Source: an uncultured Clostridia bacterium (lineage in GTDB: Bacteria; Bacillota; Clostridia; Tissierellales; Peptoniphilaceae). Taken from it: a stretch of 14,313 nucleotides of DNA. Position 1 is the first letter of the stretch, and every line of letters begins with the position of its first letter. Positions 6,601 through 13,135 of the stretch are shown one piece after another. The stretch covers positions 1-14,313 of the forward strand of contig CAMEGD010000027.1 in assembly GCA_945916025.1 (NCBI GenBank), in the 5' to 3' direction. A program made the translations under genes and the position numbers. The notes under the pieces were generated by a model. That model was given only the letters and a program-made list of their open reading frames with translations, was not told where the DNA came from and made no database searches.

Positions 6601-7233
6601 TTATTTTGTTCCAAATAATCTATCCCCTGCGTCTCCTAATCCTGGAATAATATAAGCATGGTCATTTAAGTGGTCATCAATTGACGCTGCATAAATATCT
6701 ACATCTGGGTGTTGCTCTTGGACTTTTTTAAGGCCTTCTGGAGCTGCAATTATATTTACACACTTGATGTTTTTGCATCCAGCTTTTTTTAATATGTCAA
6801 TAGCAGCAACTAAACTAACTCCAGTCGCAAGCATTGGATCAACTAGATAAAGAGTCCTTTCAGATACATCTCTAGGCAACTTATTATAATACTCAACTGA
6901 CTCTAGTGTTTCAGGATCTCTATATAAACCAATGTGTCCAACCTTTGCATTAGGAACAAGATTTAAAAATCCATCAACCATACCAAGACCAGCCCTTAAA
7001 ATAGGAATAATACCTAATTTTTTACCAGAGATAACCTTTGACTTTATAGTCTCTCCCATGGCTGTTTTAATCACTTCATCTTCAAGCTCTAAGTCCCTAG
7101 TAACCTCATAGGCCATTAAGGTCGAAATCTCAGTTACTAGCTCTCTAAATTCCTTTGATCCTGTTTCTTCTTTTCTTAATACTGTAAGTTTGTGTTGGAT
7201 AAGTGGATGATCAAATACTACTACTTTTGACAT
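6601..7233 (-). CDS. upp: Uracil phosphoribosyltransferase
   Basis: 210 residues, typical length. It joins uracil and PRPP to give UMP in pyrimidine salvage. The PRPP-binding loop is LVDPMLATGVS (130-140) and the uracil-binding end is YIIPGLGDAGDRLFGTK (194-210); ILRAGLGMVDG (78-88) is the other family signature. The ribosome site AAGGAGA is fused to the rpiB stop (TAAGGAGA), about seven bases before the ATG, so the genes are tightly coupled. It lies between rpiB and tagO. No uracil permease or PyrR-type leader is visible next to it. Confidence 0.98.
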   Translation of the reverse strand: MSKVVVFDHPLIQHKLTVLRKEETGSKEFRELVTEISTLMAYEVTRDLELEDEVIKTAMGETIKSKVISGKKLGIIPILRAGLGMVDGFLNLVPNAKVGHIGLYRDPETLESVEYYNKLPRDVSERTLYLVDPMLATGVSLVAAIDILKKAGCKNIKCVNIIAAPEGLKKVQEQHPDVDIYAASIDDHLNDHAYIIPGLGDAGDRLFGTK

Positions 7234-7244
7234 GATTTTTCTCC

Positions 7245-7670
7245 TTAGTCTAATTTTTCAACTCTTTTTTGGTGTCTTCCGCCTTCAAAATCTGTAGACA
7301 GAAATACCCTTACTATTTCCTCTGCCATATCTCTGCCTATAAGTCTAGCTCCAAAAGCTACAACATTAGCATTGTTGTGAGTCCTAGAAAGTTTAGCAGA
7401 TAAAGGCTCATTTACAAGGGCACATCTAACTCCATGAACCCTGTTAGCTGCAATAGATATACCAATTCCAGAACCGCAAATAACAATCCCATAATCAGCT
7501 TCCTTGTTAGCAACCCTTTCTCCTACTTTTTTTCCAAAATCTGGATAGTCAACAGACTCAGGTCCATTTGTACCCTCATCTATAACCTCATGACCAAGGT
7601 CTTTTAGAAAACCTATTATGTGGTCCTTTAGTTCAAATCCAGCATGGTCACTTCCAATTGAAATTTTCAT
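7245..7670 (-). CDS. rpiB: Ribose-5-phosphate isomerase B
   Basis: 141 residues of the RpiB/LacAB family, cytosolic. It interconverts ribose-5-phosphate and ribulose-5-phosphate. Key residues: D8 and H9 in IGSDHAGF, C65 (the catalytic base position) in GIVICGSGIGISIAANR, and H98 in THNNANVVAFGAR. TagO, Upp and Sua5 neighbours match an arrangement common in clostridia, which supports RpiB over LacA/LacB (no galactose genes nearby). The start has AGGAGA six bases upstream, and this site contains the sua5 stop (TAGGAGA). No unusual features. Confidence 0.95.
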   Translation of the reverse strand: MKISIGSDHAGFELKDHIIGFLKDLGHEVIDEGTNGPESVDYPDFGKKVGERVANKEADYGIVICGSGIGISIAANRVHGVRCALVNEPLSAKLSRTHNNANVVAFGARLIGRDMAEEIVRVFLSTDFEGGRHQKRVEKLD

Positions 7671-7679
7671 AATCTTCTC

Positions 7680-8705
7680 CTATATATGTTTATTTGAGGT
7701 AGTCTTCTTTAGCCTGTTCATAATAGCTAGACCAAGACCCTCTTCCTTAAACTCCTCTATTAAAATTATATCTGAGCCAATCTTGTCAAGGTTCCTTAAA
7801 CCTCTAAATAACAAAGACCCTATCCTATCAAGGTCTTCCCTACACCCCAAATCGAAAATCTCATAATTTTCTTCTTTAAGTCTATCCTTAAGATCACTTG
7901 TAACCATAAGGCTTATCTTTTTGTCAGGATGATTTAAAATAAAGTCTTTAATCTTTCTTTCCTTTTCTAGGAAGTCCCCCTTAACCAAATAACTATCTGC
8001 CTTAGGAGAATAGTGCTTGTAAAGCTGTCCTGGTGACTTTGGAGTCTTACCCTTTTCAATAATTCCCTTGTCGATTTCAACATTAGGTAATATAGGCTGT
8101 AAATCTTCTAAAGTAACCTTTCCTGGCCTTAAGACACTGGGAATTTCTTCAGAAATATCTAAAACAGTAGACTCTAGTCCAATTTCAGTTTTGCCTCCCT
8201 CAACAATGTACTCTATTTTTCCATTCAAATCCTCAAAACAAGTAATTGCATCAGTAGGAGATGGCCTTCCAGAAATATTGGCTGAAGGAGCAGCAATTGG
8301 TCTATTAGTACTTTTAATAATATCCAAAGCAATTTTATTACTTGGCATCCTAATGGCAACAGTATCTAGTCCTCCAGTAATAATATCAGGAACTAAAGTT
8401 GACCTTTTTACAACTAAAGTAAGTGGTCCCGGCCAAAAAACATCTCCAACTTTTTTTATTTTCTCCATGTCTTCCACAGTTAAGGTCTTTACCATATCAT
8501 AGTCACAAACATGAAGTATTATTGGATTGTTTTGGGGTCTACCCTTTACTTCAAAGATTTTCTTTACAGCTTGGACATTTAATCCATCTGCTCCAAGACC
8601 ATAAACAGTTTCAGTAGGAAAAGCTACTAAGTCTCCCTTTAAGATGGTGTCTTTTATTAAATTTATATTATCATTCTCATCAATATTTATAATTTTCGTT
8701 TTCAT
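7680..8705 (-). CDS. Threonylcarbamoyl-AMP synthase (Sua5 type)
   Basis: 341 residues when started at the ATG at 8705. It makes threonylcarbamoyl-AMP from threonine, bicarbonate and ATP for t6A37 in ANN-decoding tRNAs. The YrdC domain (about 12-205) shows PTETVYGLGADG (30-41), KGRPQNNPIILHV (54-66), WPGPLTLVVKR (91-101) and APSANISGRPSPT (139-151). The linker SPGQLYKHYSP (224-234) leads to the C-terminal Sua5 domain (about 240-335, ending GLGLAIMNRL), so this is the long Sua5 form (tsaC/ywlC/sua5). ATG codons at 8717 and 8714 would add four or three residues, but the former overlaps the TATAAT box; MKTKII is the start seen in relatives. It is the first gene of the operon with rpiB, upp, tagO and wecB. 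Confidence 0.93.
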   Translation of the reverse strand: MKTKIINIDENDNINLIKDTILKGDLVAFPTETVYGLGADGLNVQAVKKIFEVKGRPQNNPIILHVCDYDMVKTLTVEDMEKIKKVGDVFWPGPLTLVVKRSTLVPDIITGGLDTVAIRMPSNKIALDIIKSTNRPIAAPSANISGRPSPTDAITCFEDLNGKIEYIVEGGKTEIGLESTVLDISEEIPSVLRPGKVTLEDLQPILPNVEIDKGIIEKGKTPKSPGQLYKHYSPKADSYLVKGDFLEKERKIKDFILNHPDKKISLMVTSDLKDRLKEENYEIFDLGCREDLDRIGSLLFRGLRNLDKIGSDIILIEEFKEEGLGLAIMNRLKKTTSNKHI

Positions 8706-8715
8706 CCTATCCATC

Positions 8716-8746
8716 ATTATAACATAGGAAATTAGTTAAATGTTTA
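8716..8746 (-). promoter_or_regulatory. Promoter of the sua5-wecB operon
   Basis: A perfect TATAAT on the minus strand (8721-8716) overlaps the ATG at 8717. The best -35 is weak: TAAACA (8746-8741) with 19 bases between. Transcription is expected at about 8708-8710, leaving 3-5 bases before the ATG at 8705. The -10 is convincing; the -35 is not. Confidence 0.5.
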
Positions 8747-8771
8747 AAAAAATATTAAAAAGACCTTTATA

Positions 8772-8794
8772 TCTAGTAGTTTCTTACTACTAGA
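8772..8794. promoter_or_regulatory. Perfect 9-bp inverted repeat between sua5 and ybaK
   Basis: TCTAGTAGT (8772-8780), TTCTT, ACTACTAGA (8786-8794). Neither strand has an adjacent T-run, so a terminator is unlikely. On the ybaK side it spans about -50 to -28 relative to the predicted start, a usual place for an operator or activator site. No regulator is identified. Confidence 0.5.
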
Positions 8795-8806
8795 AGCATA
8801 AATTTG

Positions 8807-8815
8807 TGTTAAAAT
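8807..8815 (+). promoter_or_regulatory. Extended -10 promoter of the ybaK-type gene
   Basis: TG-T-TAAAAT (8807-8815) is an extended -10 element. No good -35 lies upstream; that area is taken by the inverted repeat at 8772-8794. Start of transcription would be near 8822, 24 bases before the ATG, leaving the AAGGAGG at 8832-8838 inside the leader. Confidence 0.55.
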
Positions 8816-8845
8816 AATAAAAACATTATATAAGGAGGCCTTTAT

Positions 8846-9325
8846 ATGAGTAAGAAAAAAGATGAAGAAAAAACAAACGTAATGAGGCTACTTGATAAGG
8901 AAAACCTTCCATATACAGGACATTCCTACGAAAATGTAGTTAGCGGTTTAGAAGTAGCAAGGGTAATAGGAGCAGAACCAAAATTTGTCTACAAAACCCT
9001 AGTAACTCAAGGAAAAAGTAGAGGAAACTATGTCTTTATGATTCCTGTAGACAAAGAACTAGACCTAAGAAAGGCTGCAAAAGCAGCGGGAGAAAAATCC
9101 ATAGAAATGATTCCATCAAAAAAACTCCTCCCTCTAACTGGCTATATCCATGGAGGATGTTCTCCCCTAGGTATGAAAAAGCTCTTCCCAACCTTTATAG
9201 AAAAAGAAGCAGATAATGTAGGAAAAATATACTTTAGTGGTGGAAAAATCGGCCACCAAGTACAAATGAACTTAGAAGACTTAAGAAAAATCATAGAAAT
9301 AACATCAGCAGATTTAGTAGAATAA
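8846..9325 (+). CDS. ybaK: YbaK/EbsC-type aminoacyl-tRNA(Pro) deacylase
   Basis: 159 residues, usual for YbaK. The family hydrolyses Cys-tRNA(Pro) (and related mischarged tRNAs) made by prolyl-tRNA synthetase. Signs are the conserved lysine K50 in KFVYKTLVTQ, FMIPVDKELDLRKAAKAAG (64-82), and TGYIHGGCSPLGMKK (98-112), the substrate-pocket glycine segment. EbsC is the enterococcal name for the same family. AAGGAGG lies seven bases before the ATG. It is the only plus-strand gene between the two large minus-strand blocks and diverges from sua5, another tRNA-quality gene. Just 13 bases after its stop an IS256-type end begins, and no terminator of its own is visible, so its transcript may run into the scar. 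Confidence 0.93.
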   Translation: MSKKKDEEKTNVMRLLDKENLPYTGHSYENVVSGLEVARVIGAEPKFVYKTLVTQGKSRGNYVFMIPVDKELDLRKAAKAAGEKSIEMIPSKKLLPLTGYIHGGCSPLGMKKLFPTFIEKEADNVGKIYFSGGKIGHQVQMNLEDLRKIIEITSADLVE

Positions 9326-9370
9326 TCATTATCTTTTTGAGACTGTAAAATAATTTGTGCATGAAAGCCT

Positions 9371-9402
9371 TCCTGATTAAGATAAAGTAAACTTAATCAG
9401 GA
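9371..9402 (+). repeat. 11-bp stem-loop covering the transposase ribosome site
   Basis: TCCTGATTAAG (9371-9381) and CTTAATCAGGA (9392-9402) pair perfectly around a 10-base loop. The right arm takes in most of AGGAGG (9399-9404), the Shine-Dalgarno of the IS256-type transposase at 9412. In a transcript entering from outside, the site would be masked. Confidence 0.75.
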
Positions 9403-9411
9403 GGAATTTTT

Positions 9412-9600
9412 ATGGGCAGAAAAAGACCTTAAACAAAACTAAATCAAATTTCCAAAATGTTAATTGAAGAGTATCAGCCTCAATCAATACAAGATATTCA
9501 AGATGCAATTAAAGATCTCTTAGGAGATACATTAGAAAGTATGTTAAAAGCTGAATTAGATGAACATTTAGACTATGAATATGGTGAAACACCTTTAAGT
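9412..9600 (+). pseudogene. IS256-family transposase, N-terminal fragment with early stop
   Basis: From the ATG at 9412 the frame reads MGRKRP, a TAA stop at 9430-9432, then continues in the same frame through TKLNQISKMLIEEY, DIQDAIKDLLGDTLESMLKAELDEH and YEYGETP. This is the N-terminal region of IS256-type (Mutator-like DDE) transposases, which are about 400 residues long. Only some 60 codons remain and the catalytic DDE region is missing. A good AGGAGG lies 7 bases before the ATG. The family match is by pattern; the nonsense codon and truncation are seen directly. Confidence 0.8.
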
Positions 9601-9602
9601 TT

Positions 9603-9707
9603 AGAAATACCATTAATAACCTTTTTTATATAACAATTTTCATCACACAAGAAATTATTATCATGTATTTCTAACAAACTTCTGATAGAATAAGAATTAA
9701 TAGACAT
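9603..9707 (-). pseudogene. ISL3-family transposase, N-terminal fragment
   Basis: ATG at 9707 with AAAGGAG (9721-9715) upstream opens a frame MSINSYSIRSLLEI, DNNFLCDENCYIKKVINGIS. This fits the start of ISL3 transposases (SIR.LL.I.D.N....E...E.VI.G), which normally reach about 400-550 residues with an N-terminal zinc-binding CxxC. The CxxC and the DDE domain are absent because the fragment is cut at the junction near 9600. The frame then runs into antisense IS256 sequence. Recognition is moderate in confidence because only 35 residues remain. Confidence 0.6.
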
Positions 9708-9787
9708 AAATCACTCCTTTAAATTTGTTTTGACGACTATATTTTAAAATACAGTGATTCATATGTCTATTATTTTTCACTTATACT

Positions 9788-9827
9788 AAAAATAGTGTCA
9801 ATGGAATTTTATCCATCAACACTATTT
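9788..9827 (-). terminator. Hairpin with T-run near the ISL3-type tip
   Basis: AAATAGTGT (9790-9798) pairs with ACACTATTT (9819-9827) and ATGGA (9801-9805) with TCCAT (9812-9816), separated by a small CA/CA internal loop: 14 pairs in all. On the minus strand the stem runs into TTTTTAG (9792-9786), so it should stop transcripts entering the element from the right. Confidence 0.6.
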
Positions 9828-9849
9828 ATTATAGAACCATTATTGTTAC

Positions 9850-9891
9850 AATAAAATAGGCCCCCAACCTATTCACTAATAGTAAGGGCCT
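9850..9891 (-). terminator. Terminator overlapping the 3' end of the CNNM/CorC-type gene
   Basis: AGGCCC (9858-9863) pairs with GGGCCT (9886-9891), and inside CTATT (9869-9873) pairs with AATAG (9878-9882) around CACT. On the minus strand ATTTTATTGT follows. The stop codon (9869-9871) is within the inner stem. The tail is T-rich, not a pure run, so efficiency is uncertain. Confidence 0.6.
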
Positions 9892-11230
9892 CTTTGTCAT
9901 CTTCTTTATCGTCGTCATAGACAGTTAACATTACTTCAGATACTCTCTTGCTATCCATTTTTAGTACTTTTAGTTCTAACAAATCATCTCTATATATTTT
10001 TGGTTCTGATGAGTCTTCTTCTGGAAAATACCCTAGTTTTTCTATGGTATACCCACCAATAGTTTCGCTGTTATCACTATCAATATCTAAAAGTAATCTT
10101 TCATTTATGGTCTTTAATTCCACATGACCATCAATTATATATTGGTTTTCTCCAACTTTTTCTATTCTGTCCACTTCTTCATCATACTCGTCTTTTATTT
10201 CTCCAACTATTTCTTCAACTATATCTTCTATAGTTACAAGGCCTGATATTCCGCCGTATTCATCTACTAATATGGCTAAGTAGTTGTTAGAATTTTGAAG
10301 TTCAAATAAAAGCTGGTCAATTTTCTTAGATTCTGGTACAAAGTATGGTTCTTTCATAACCTTATCTAAATCTATTGATTGATAGTTGTTTTTTTCTAAT
10401 TCGACAAATAAGTCTTTTACATAGACTATTCCCACTACATCATCTTTGTTTTCTCCAAAGATTGGTATTCTAGAATGGCCTGATTCTAATATTTTATTAA
10501 CTGTTTCTAATGAAAAGTCTTCGTATGAAACCATAAAAAGTTCAGTTCTAGGGGTCATTATTTCATAAGAGGCAGAATCATCAAATTCAAAAATATTTAT
10601 CATCATATTTTTTCCTTGAGAGTTGATAACCCCTTGTTCTTGGCCTACTGAAATATAGGATCTAAGTTCTTCTTCGGATATTTTTTCTTCAATATCTTCT
10701 GAATACTTACCCACGATTTTTAGGACAAGTTTTGTTGACATAGATAGAAACTTTGCAAATGGGCCAAGTATAGTTGATAGGAAGTTAATAAATCCCGCAA
10801 CTCCAAGGGCTACACCTTCTGAGTTTTGAAGGGCAATTCTCTTTGGAACTAGCTCTCCAAATACTAAAGAAATATAGGAAATAATAATTGTAATTATAAG
10901 TACAGCTAATGTTTGACCTTGAGGGACTCCAAGGCCTCTAAGGGTACTTCCTAGTCCTGTTGCCATAGTAGTTGAAGCAGATGCTGATGATAAGAAACCA
11001 GCAAAGGTAATGCCTACTTGAATTGTAGATAGAAATCTGGTTTGGTCATTCATTAGCTTTAGTAAAGTTTTAGCCTTCTTACTTCCTTCTTCTGCCATGT
11101 TGCTTATTTTGTTTCTGTTTAATGATACAACGGCCATCTCTGTTGCCGCAAAAATAGCATTAAGTCCGGTTAGAATTATAATTAGTATTATTTGCGGCAC
11201 AATACTACCCGAACCTCCGTAATCGTCCAT
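9869..11230 (-). CDS. CNNM/DUF21-CBS-CorC_HlyC membrane protein, putative cation transporter
   Basis: 453 residues. Residues 8-190 form a DUF21/CNNM transmembrane domain (hydrophobic 9-30, 66-90, 105-127 and 138-165, with FGELVPKRIAL at 124-134). A CBS pair follows (about 220-345; MTPRTELFMV, HSRIPIF, YGGISGLVTIEDIVEEIVGEI), then a CorC_HlyC domain (about 355-440). Such proteins are linked to magnesium, sodium or cobalt transport; the common label hemolysin is historical. I chose the ATG at 11230 because GGAGG lies five bases upstream, whereas the ATG at 11242 overlaps that ribosome site. A TTGAAA-17-TATAAT promoter precedes it, and a terminator covers its stop. The 3' end has an acidic tail (DDDKEDDKE). 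The ion carried cannot be read from sequence. Confidence 0.92.
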   Translation of the reverse strand: MDDYGGSGSIVPQIILIIILTGLNAIFAATEMAVVSLNRNKISNMAEEGSKKAKTLLKLMNDQTRFLSTIQVGITFAGFLSSASASTTMATGLGSTLRGLGVPQGQTLAVLIITIIISYISLVFGELVPKRIALQNSEGVALGVAGFINFLSTILGPFAKFLSMSTKLVLKIVGKYSEDIEEKISEEELRSYISVGQEQGVINSQGKNMMINIFEFDDSASYEIMTPRTELFMVSYEDFSLETVNKILESGHSRIPIFGENKDDVVGIVYVKDLFVELEKNNYQSIDLDKVMKEPYFVPESKKIDQLLFELQNSNNYLAILVDEYGGISGLVTIEDIVEEIVGEIKDEYDEEVDRIEKVGENQYIIDGHVELKTINERLLLDIDSDNSETIGGYTIEKLGYFPEEDSSEPKIYRDDLLELKVLKMDSKRVSEVMLTVYDDDKEDDKEALTISE

Positions 11231-11255
11231 ATATACCTCCATTTTTTATATGATT

Positions 11256-11284
11256 ATTATAAACTATTAAAATTTCTTTTTCAA
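11256..11284 (-). promoter_or_regulatory. Sigma-A promoter of the CNNM/CorC-type gene
   Basis: TTGAAA (11284-11279), a 17-base spacer and TATAAT (11261-11256) on the minus strand, with a start expected near 11249, some 19 bases before the ATG at 11230. It lies in the 68-base gap after the PAP2 stop, where no terminator is visible, so the gene may also receive read-through from the xpaC operon. Confidence 0.8.
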
Positions 11285-11298
11285 TTTTTTTGGGTCTT

Positions 11299-11937
11299 TT
11301 AAACTTTGTATCTACTCAAGGCCTCTACTAGGTTAACACTTATGATAAAAAAACCATATCCGCCTAAGATTCCACCTATAACGTCACTTATATAGTGGAC
11401 ACCTAAGTGTACCCTACTAGAGCCCATTAATAAAGATAATAAAATTGCTAAAAGATAAAATAACTTCTTATGTTTTGGACTAATAAATCTAGATAAGTAG
11501 TAGGCTAAGAATAAATAAAGACAAGTGTTAGTCATAGTATGACCACTTGGATAAGATGATGATAATTCTTCAGCTAACATATAGTCTATAGGCCTTTGTC
11601 TTTGAAAAAGAGTTTTTAAAATAGAATTTAGTAAAAAAACTCCAAGACTTGATGAAATAAGACCTGCAATAAAAGCTTTCCCCTTTTCCATATAGGCAAA
11701 AACCAGTAGCACTACAACCAAGGGAATTATTATTTTTGCTGACCCAATAAAGGCTAATAATTTGCTAAAATTTAACAAAATTGGGGTCCTCTCCATGCCT
11801 CCCATAAGGTCATAAATAAGGGCTTCATTTAGAAGGCCTCCCTCAATATTTGACGCAACAAAACCTAGTGCTACTGTTATTAGTAGCAGCACTAGGCTTA
11901 ATCCCATATTTTTTTCAAAAAAGCTTAATTTCTTCAT
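11299..11937 (-). CDS. PAP2-family membrane phosphatase
   Basis: 212 residues with about six membrane segments. The three PAP2 motifs are complete: K108-x6-R115-P116 (KTLFQRQRP), PSGH at 130-133 and SR-x5-H-x3-D at 174-185 (S174, R175, H181, D185), with H133 and H181 as the catalytic histidines. The family removes phosphate from lipids such as undecaprenyl pyrophosphate (BcrC/PgpB type), diacylglycerol pyrophosphate or phosphatidylglycerophosphate; the active site would face outward. Recycling of the undecaprenyl carrier used by the TagO-type enzyme in this window is a reasonable guess, not shown. The ATG follows the telA stop by three bases without a clear ribosome site, so coupling is likely. 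Confidence 0.92.
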   Translation of the reverse strand: MKKLSFFEKNMGLSLVLLLITVALGFVASNIEGGLLNEALIYDLMGGMERTPILLNFSKLLAFIGSAKIIIPLVVVLLVFAYMEKGKAFIAGLISSSLGVFLLNSILKTLFQRQRPIDYMLAEELSSSYPSGHTMTNTCLYLFLAYYLSRFISPKHKKLFYLLAILLSLLMGSSRVHLGVHYISDVIGGILGGYGFFIISVNLVEALSRYKV

Positions 11938-11940
11938 AAA

Positions 11941-13125
11941 CTATTTTCTATTTTCTAATCTTTCAACTTCATTCTTGTCTGCCTCATAGTTTCTTAGTAA
12001 GGTCTCTTTAAGGTTGTTTTCAAGTCTCAATAATTCTTGTTCTGCTAAAATTCTCTTTTGTCTACCTTCTCTTTGGATTAAGATACCTTCTTCAATAGTT
12101 GTAATTAAATCTTCATTTACTTTTTGAAGGGTCTCTAAATCAATTATACCTCTTTCTGATTCCTCAAGAACAGCCTTAGTATTGTCTTTTAAAAGTTCAG
12201 AATTTTTTCTCAAAAGTTCGTTAGTGGTATCTGAAACTTCCCTTTGTAATTTTAAAGCTTCTTGTTGGTTGTGAAGCCCTAAGGCTATAACTACTTGACT
12301 CTTCCAAAGTGGTATTGTATTTAATATAGCTGTCTGTATCTTGTCTACTAAGAGTTTATCGTTGTTTTGTATTAGTCTAATTTGTGGAGCTGATTGAATG
12401 GCCATTGTTTTTGATAATTTAAGGTCGTGAACTTTCTTCTCAAACCTGTTTAAAGTATCTTCAAAGTCCTTTACTAGTTGGGCATCCATCTGTTCTCCAG
12501 AATTTATTGCATCTTGTCTAAGTCTAGGAATTACTTCATTTCTAGTTTCTTCAACAACCTCTTCTCCAGCAAGTATATAGTACTGTAGGTCTTTGAAGTA
12601 ATCTAGGTTCTTTTCATAGAGTTGATCGAAAACTGCTATGTCCTTTACAAGGCCTGTTCTTGCAGTTTCAAGTTGCAGTTCAATTTTGTCAATGGAATTT
12701 TCTACTGTATCATACTTTCTTAATATGCCTTCCATTTTCTTTTCTAAGTCCTTAAAGAATGGTAAATTAGAGAAAAATCCCTTCTTTTCTCCAAGATCAT
12801 CAATTTCTAAAGACTTAATTTCTCCCATAAGGTCAGTTAATAAAACTCCAACTTCTCCTGAATCCTTGTTTCTAACATTTGCTAGAATAGTTCCGGAAAA
12901 TTCAGAAAGACTCTTTTGAGCCCCAACTCCATATTCTATGGATACAGCAGAATCTGTAAGGTTGATTTCACTTTTTATCTTATCTACCTTTTCCCTTTCT
13001 TCAGGGGTTAATTCTACTACTTTTTCTTCAATGATTTCTTGTTCTTGTTTTACGTCTAATTGAGTTTCTTCCTTTTTTGTGGAACTTTTTTGTAAATCCT
13101 CTAAGCTAATGTTTTTGTAATCCAT
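11941..13125 (-). CDS. TelA/YaaN-family protein (toxic anion resistance family)
   Basis: 394-residue soluble, mostly helical, highly charged protein of the TelA (KlaA/YaaN) family. The hallmark is SAPQIRLIQNND..L..KIQ..IL.TIPLWKSQ..IALGL at 245-284; coiled-coil stretches surround it (about 140-240 and 290-390). The first 50 residues are low-complexity and acidic. Family members were named for tellurite resistance, yet many are chromosomal, found with xpaC, and linked to envelope stress; the molecular role is unknown. AGGAGGT carries the xpaC stop (TAGGAGGT), ten bases before the ATG. The xpaC-telA order is as in B. subtilis xpaC-yaaN, which supports a joint function. Confidence 0.93.
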   Translation of the reverse strand: MDYKNISLEDLQKSSTKKEETQLDVKQEQEIIEEKVVELTPEEREKVDKIKSEINLTDSAVSIEYGVGAQKSLSEFSGTILANVRNKDSGEVGVLLTDLMGEIKSLEIDDLGEKKGFFSNLPFFKDLEKKMEGILRKYDTVENSIDKIELQLETARTGLVKDIAVFDQLYEKNLDYFKDLQYYILAGEEVVEETRNEVIPRLRQDAINSGEQMDAQLVKDFEDTLNRFEKKVHDLKLSKTMAIQSAPQIRLIQNNDKLLVDKIQTAILNTIPLWKSQVVIALGLHNQQEALKLQREVSDTTNELLRKNSELLKDNTKAVLEESERGIIDLETLQKVNEDLITTIEEGILIQREGRQKRILAEQELLRLENNLKETLLRNYEADKNEVERLENRK

Positions 13126-13135
13126 CTGAGACCTC

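Larger units (their letters stand above)
9339..9600 (+). mobile_element. Truncated IS256-type element, 5' end only
   Basis: The element seems to begin at about 9339 with GAGACTGTAAAATAATTTGTG, the form of clostridial IS256-family tips, and runs through a ribosome-site hairpin into a transposase fragment. Similarity stops near 9600, where DNA of opposite orientation from another element begins. There is no right end and no second inverted repeat, so it cannot move by itself. The exact left boundary is by eye (a few bases either way). Confidence 0.7.
9601..9838 (-). mobile_element. Truncated ISL3-type element, 5' end only
   Basis: Read on the minus strand from 9838, the stretch begins GGTTCTATAATAAATAG, resembling ISL3-family tips (GGCTCTTTG-like), then carries a long hairpin, a ribosome site and the first 35 codons of a transposase, and breaks off near 9601 against the IS256-type fragment. 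The other end is absent. The assignment to ISL3 rests on the protein start and tip shape. Confidence 0.6.

Noticed and set aside
8068..8617. Two plus-strand open frames opposite sua5
   Set aside because: They are shadows of the conserved YrdC domain; no ribosome site and no recognisable protein.
8772..8794. Terminator for sua5 or ybaK
   Set aside because: The hairpin is upstream of both genes and has no adjoining T-run on either strand.
8804..8832. TTGTGT-17-TATATA as promoter of ybaK
   Set aside because: The -10 would touch the AAGGAGG, so the transcript would start after its own ribosome site; the extended -10 at 8807-8815 fits better.
11941..13125. Tellurite resistance or plasmid origin for the TelA gene
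   Set aside because: The xpaC-telA pair is a widespread chromosomal arrangement and no mobile element borders it.
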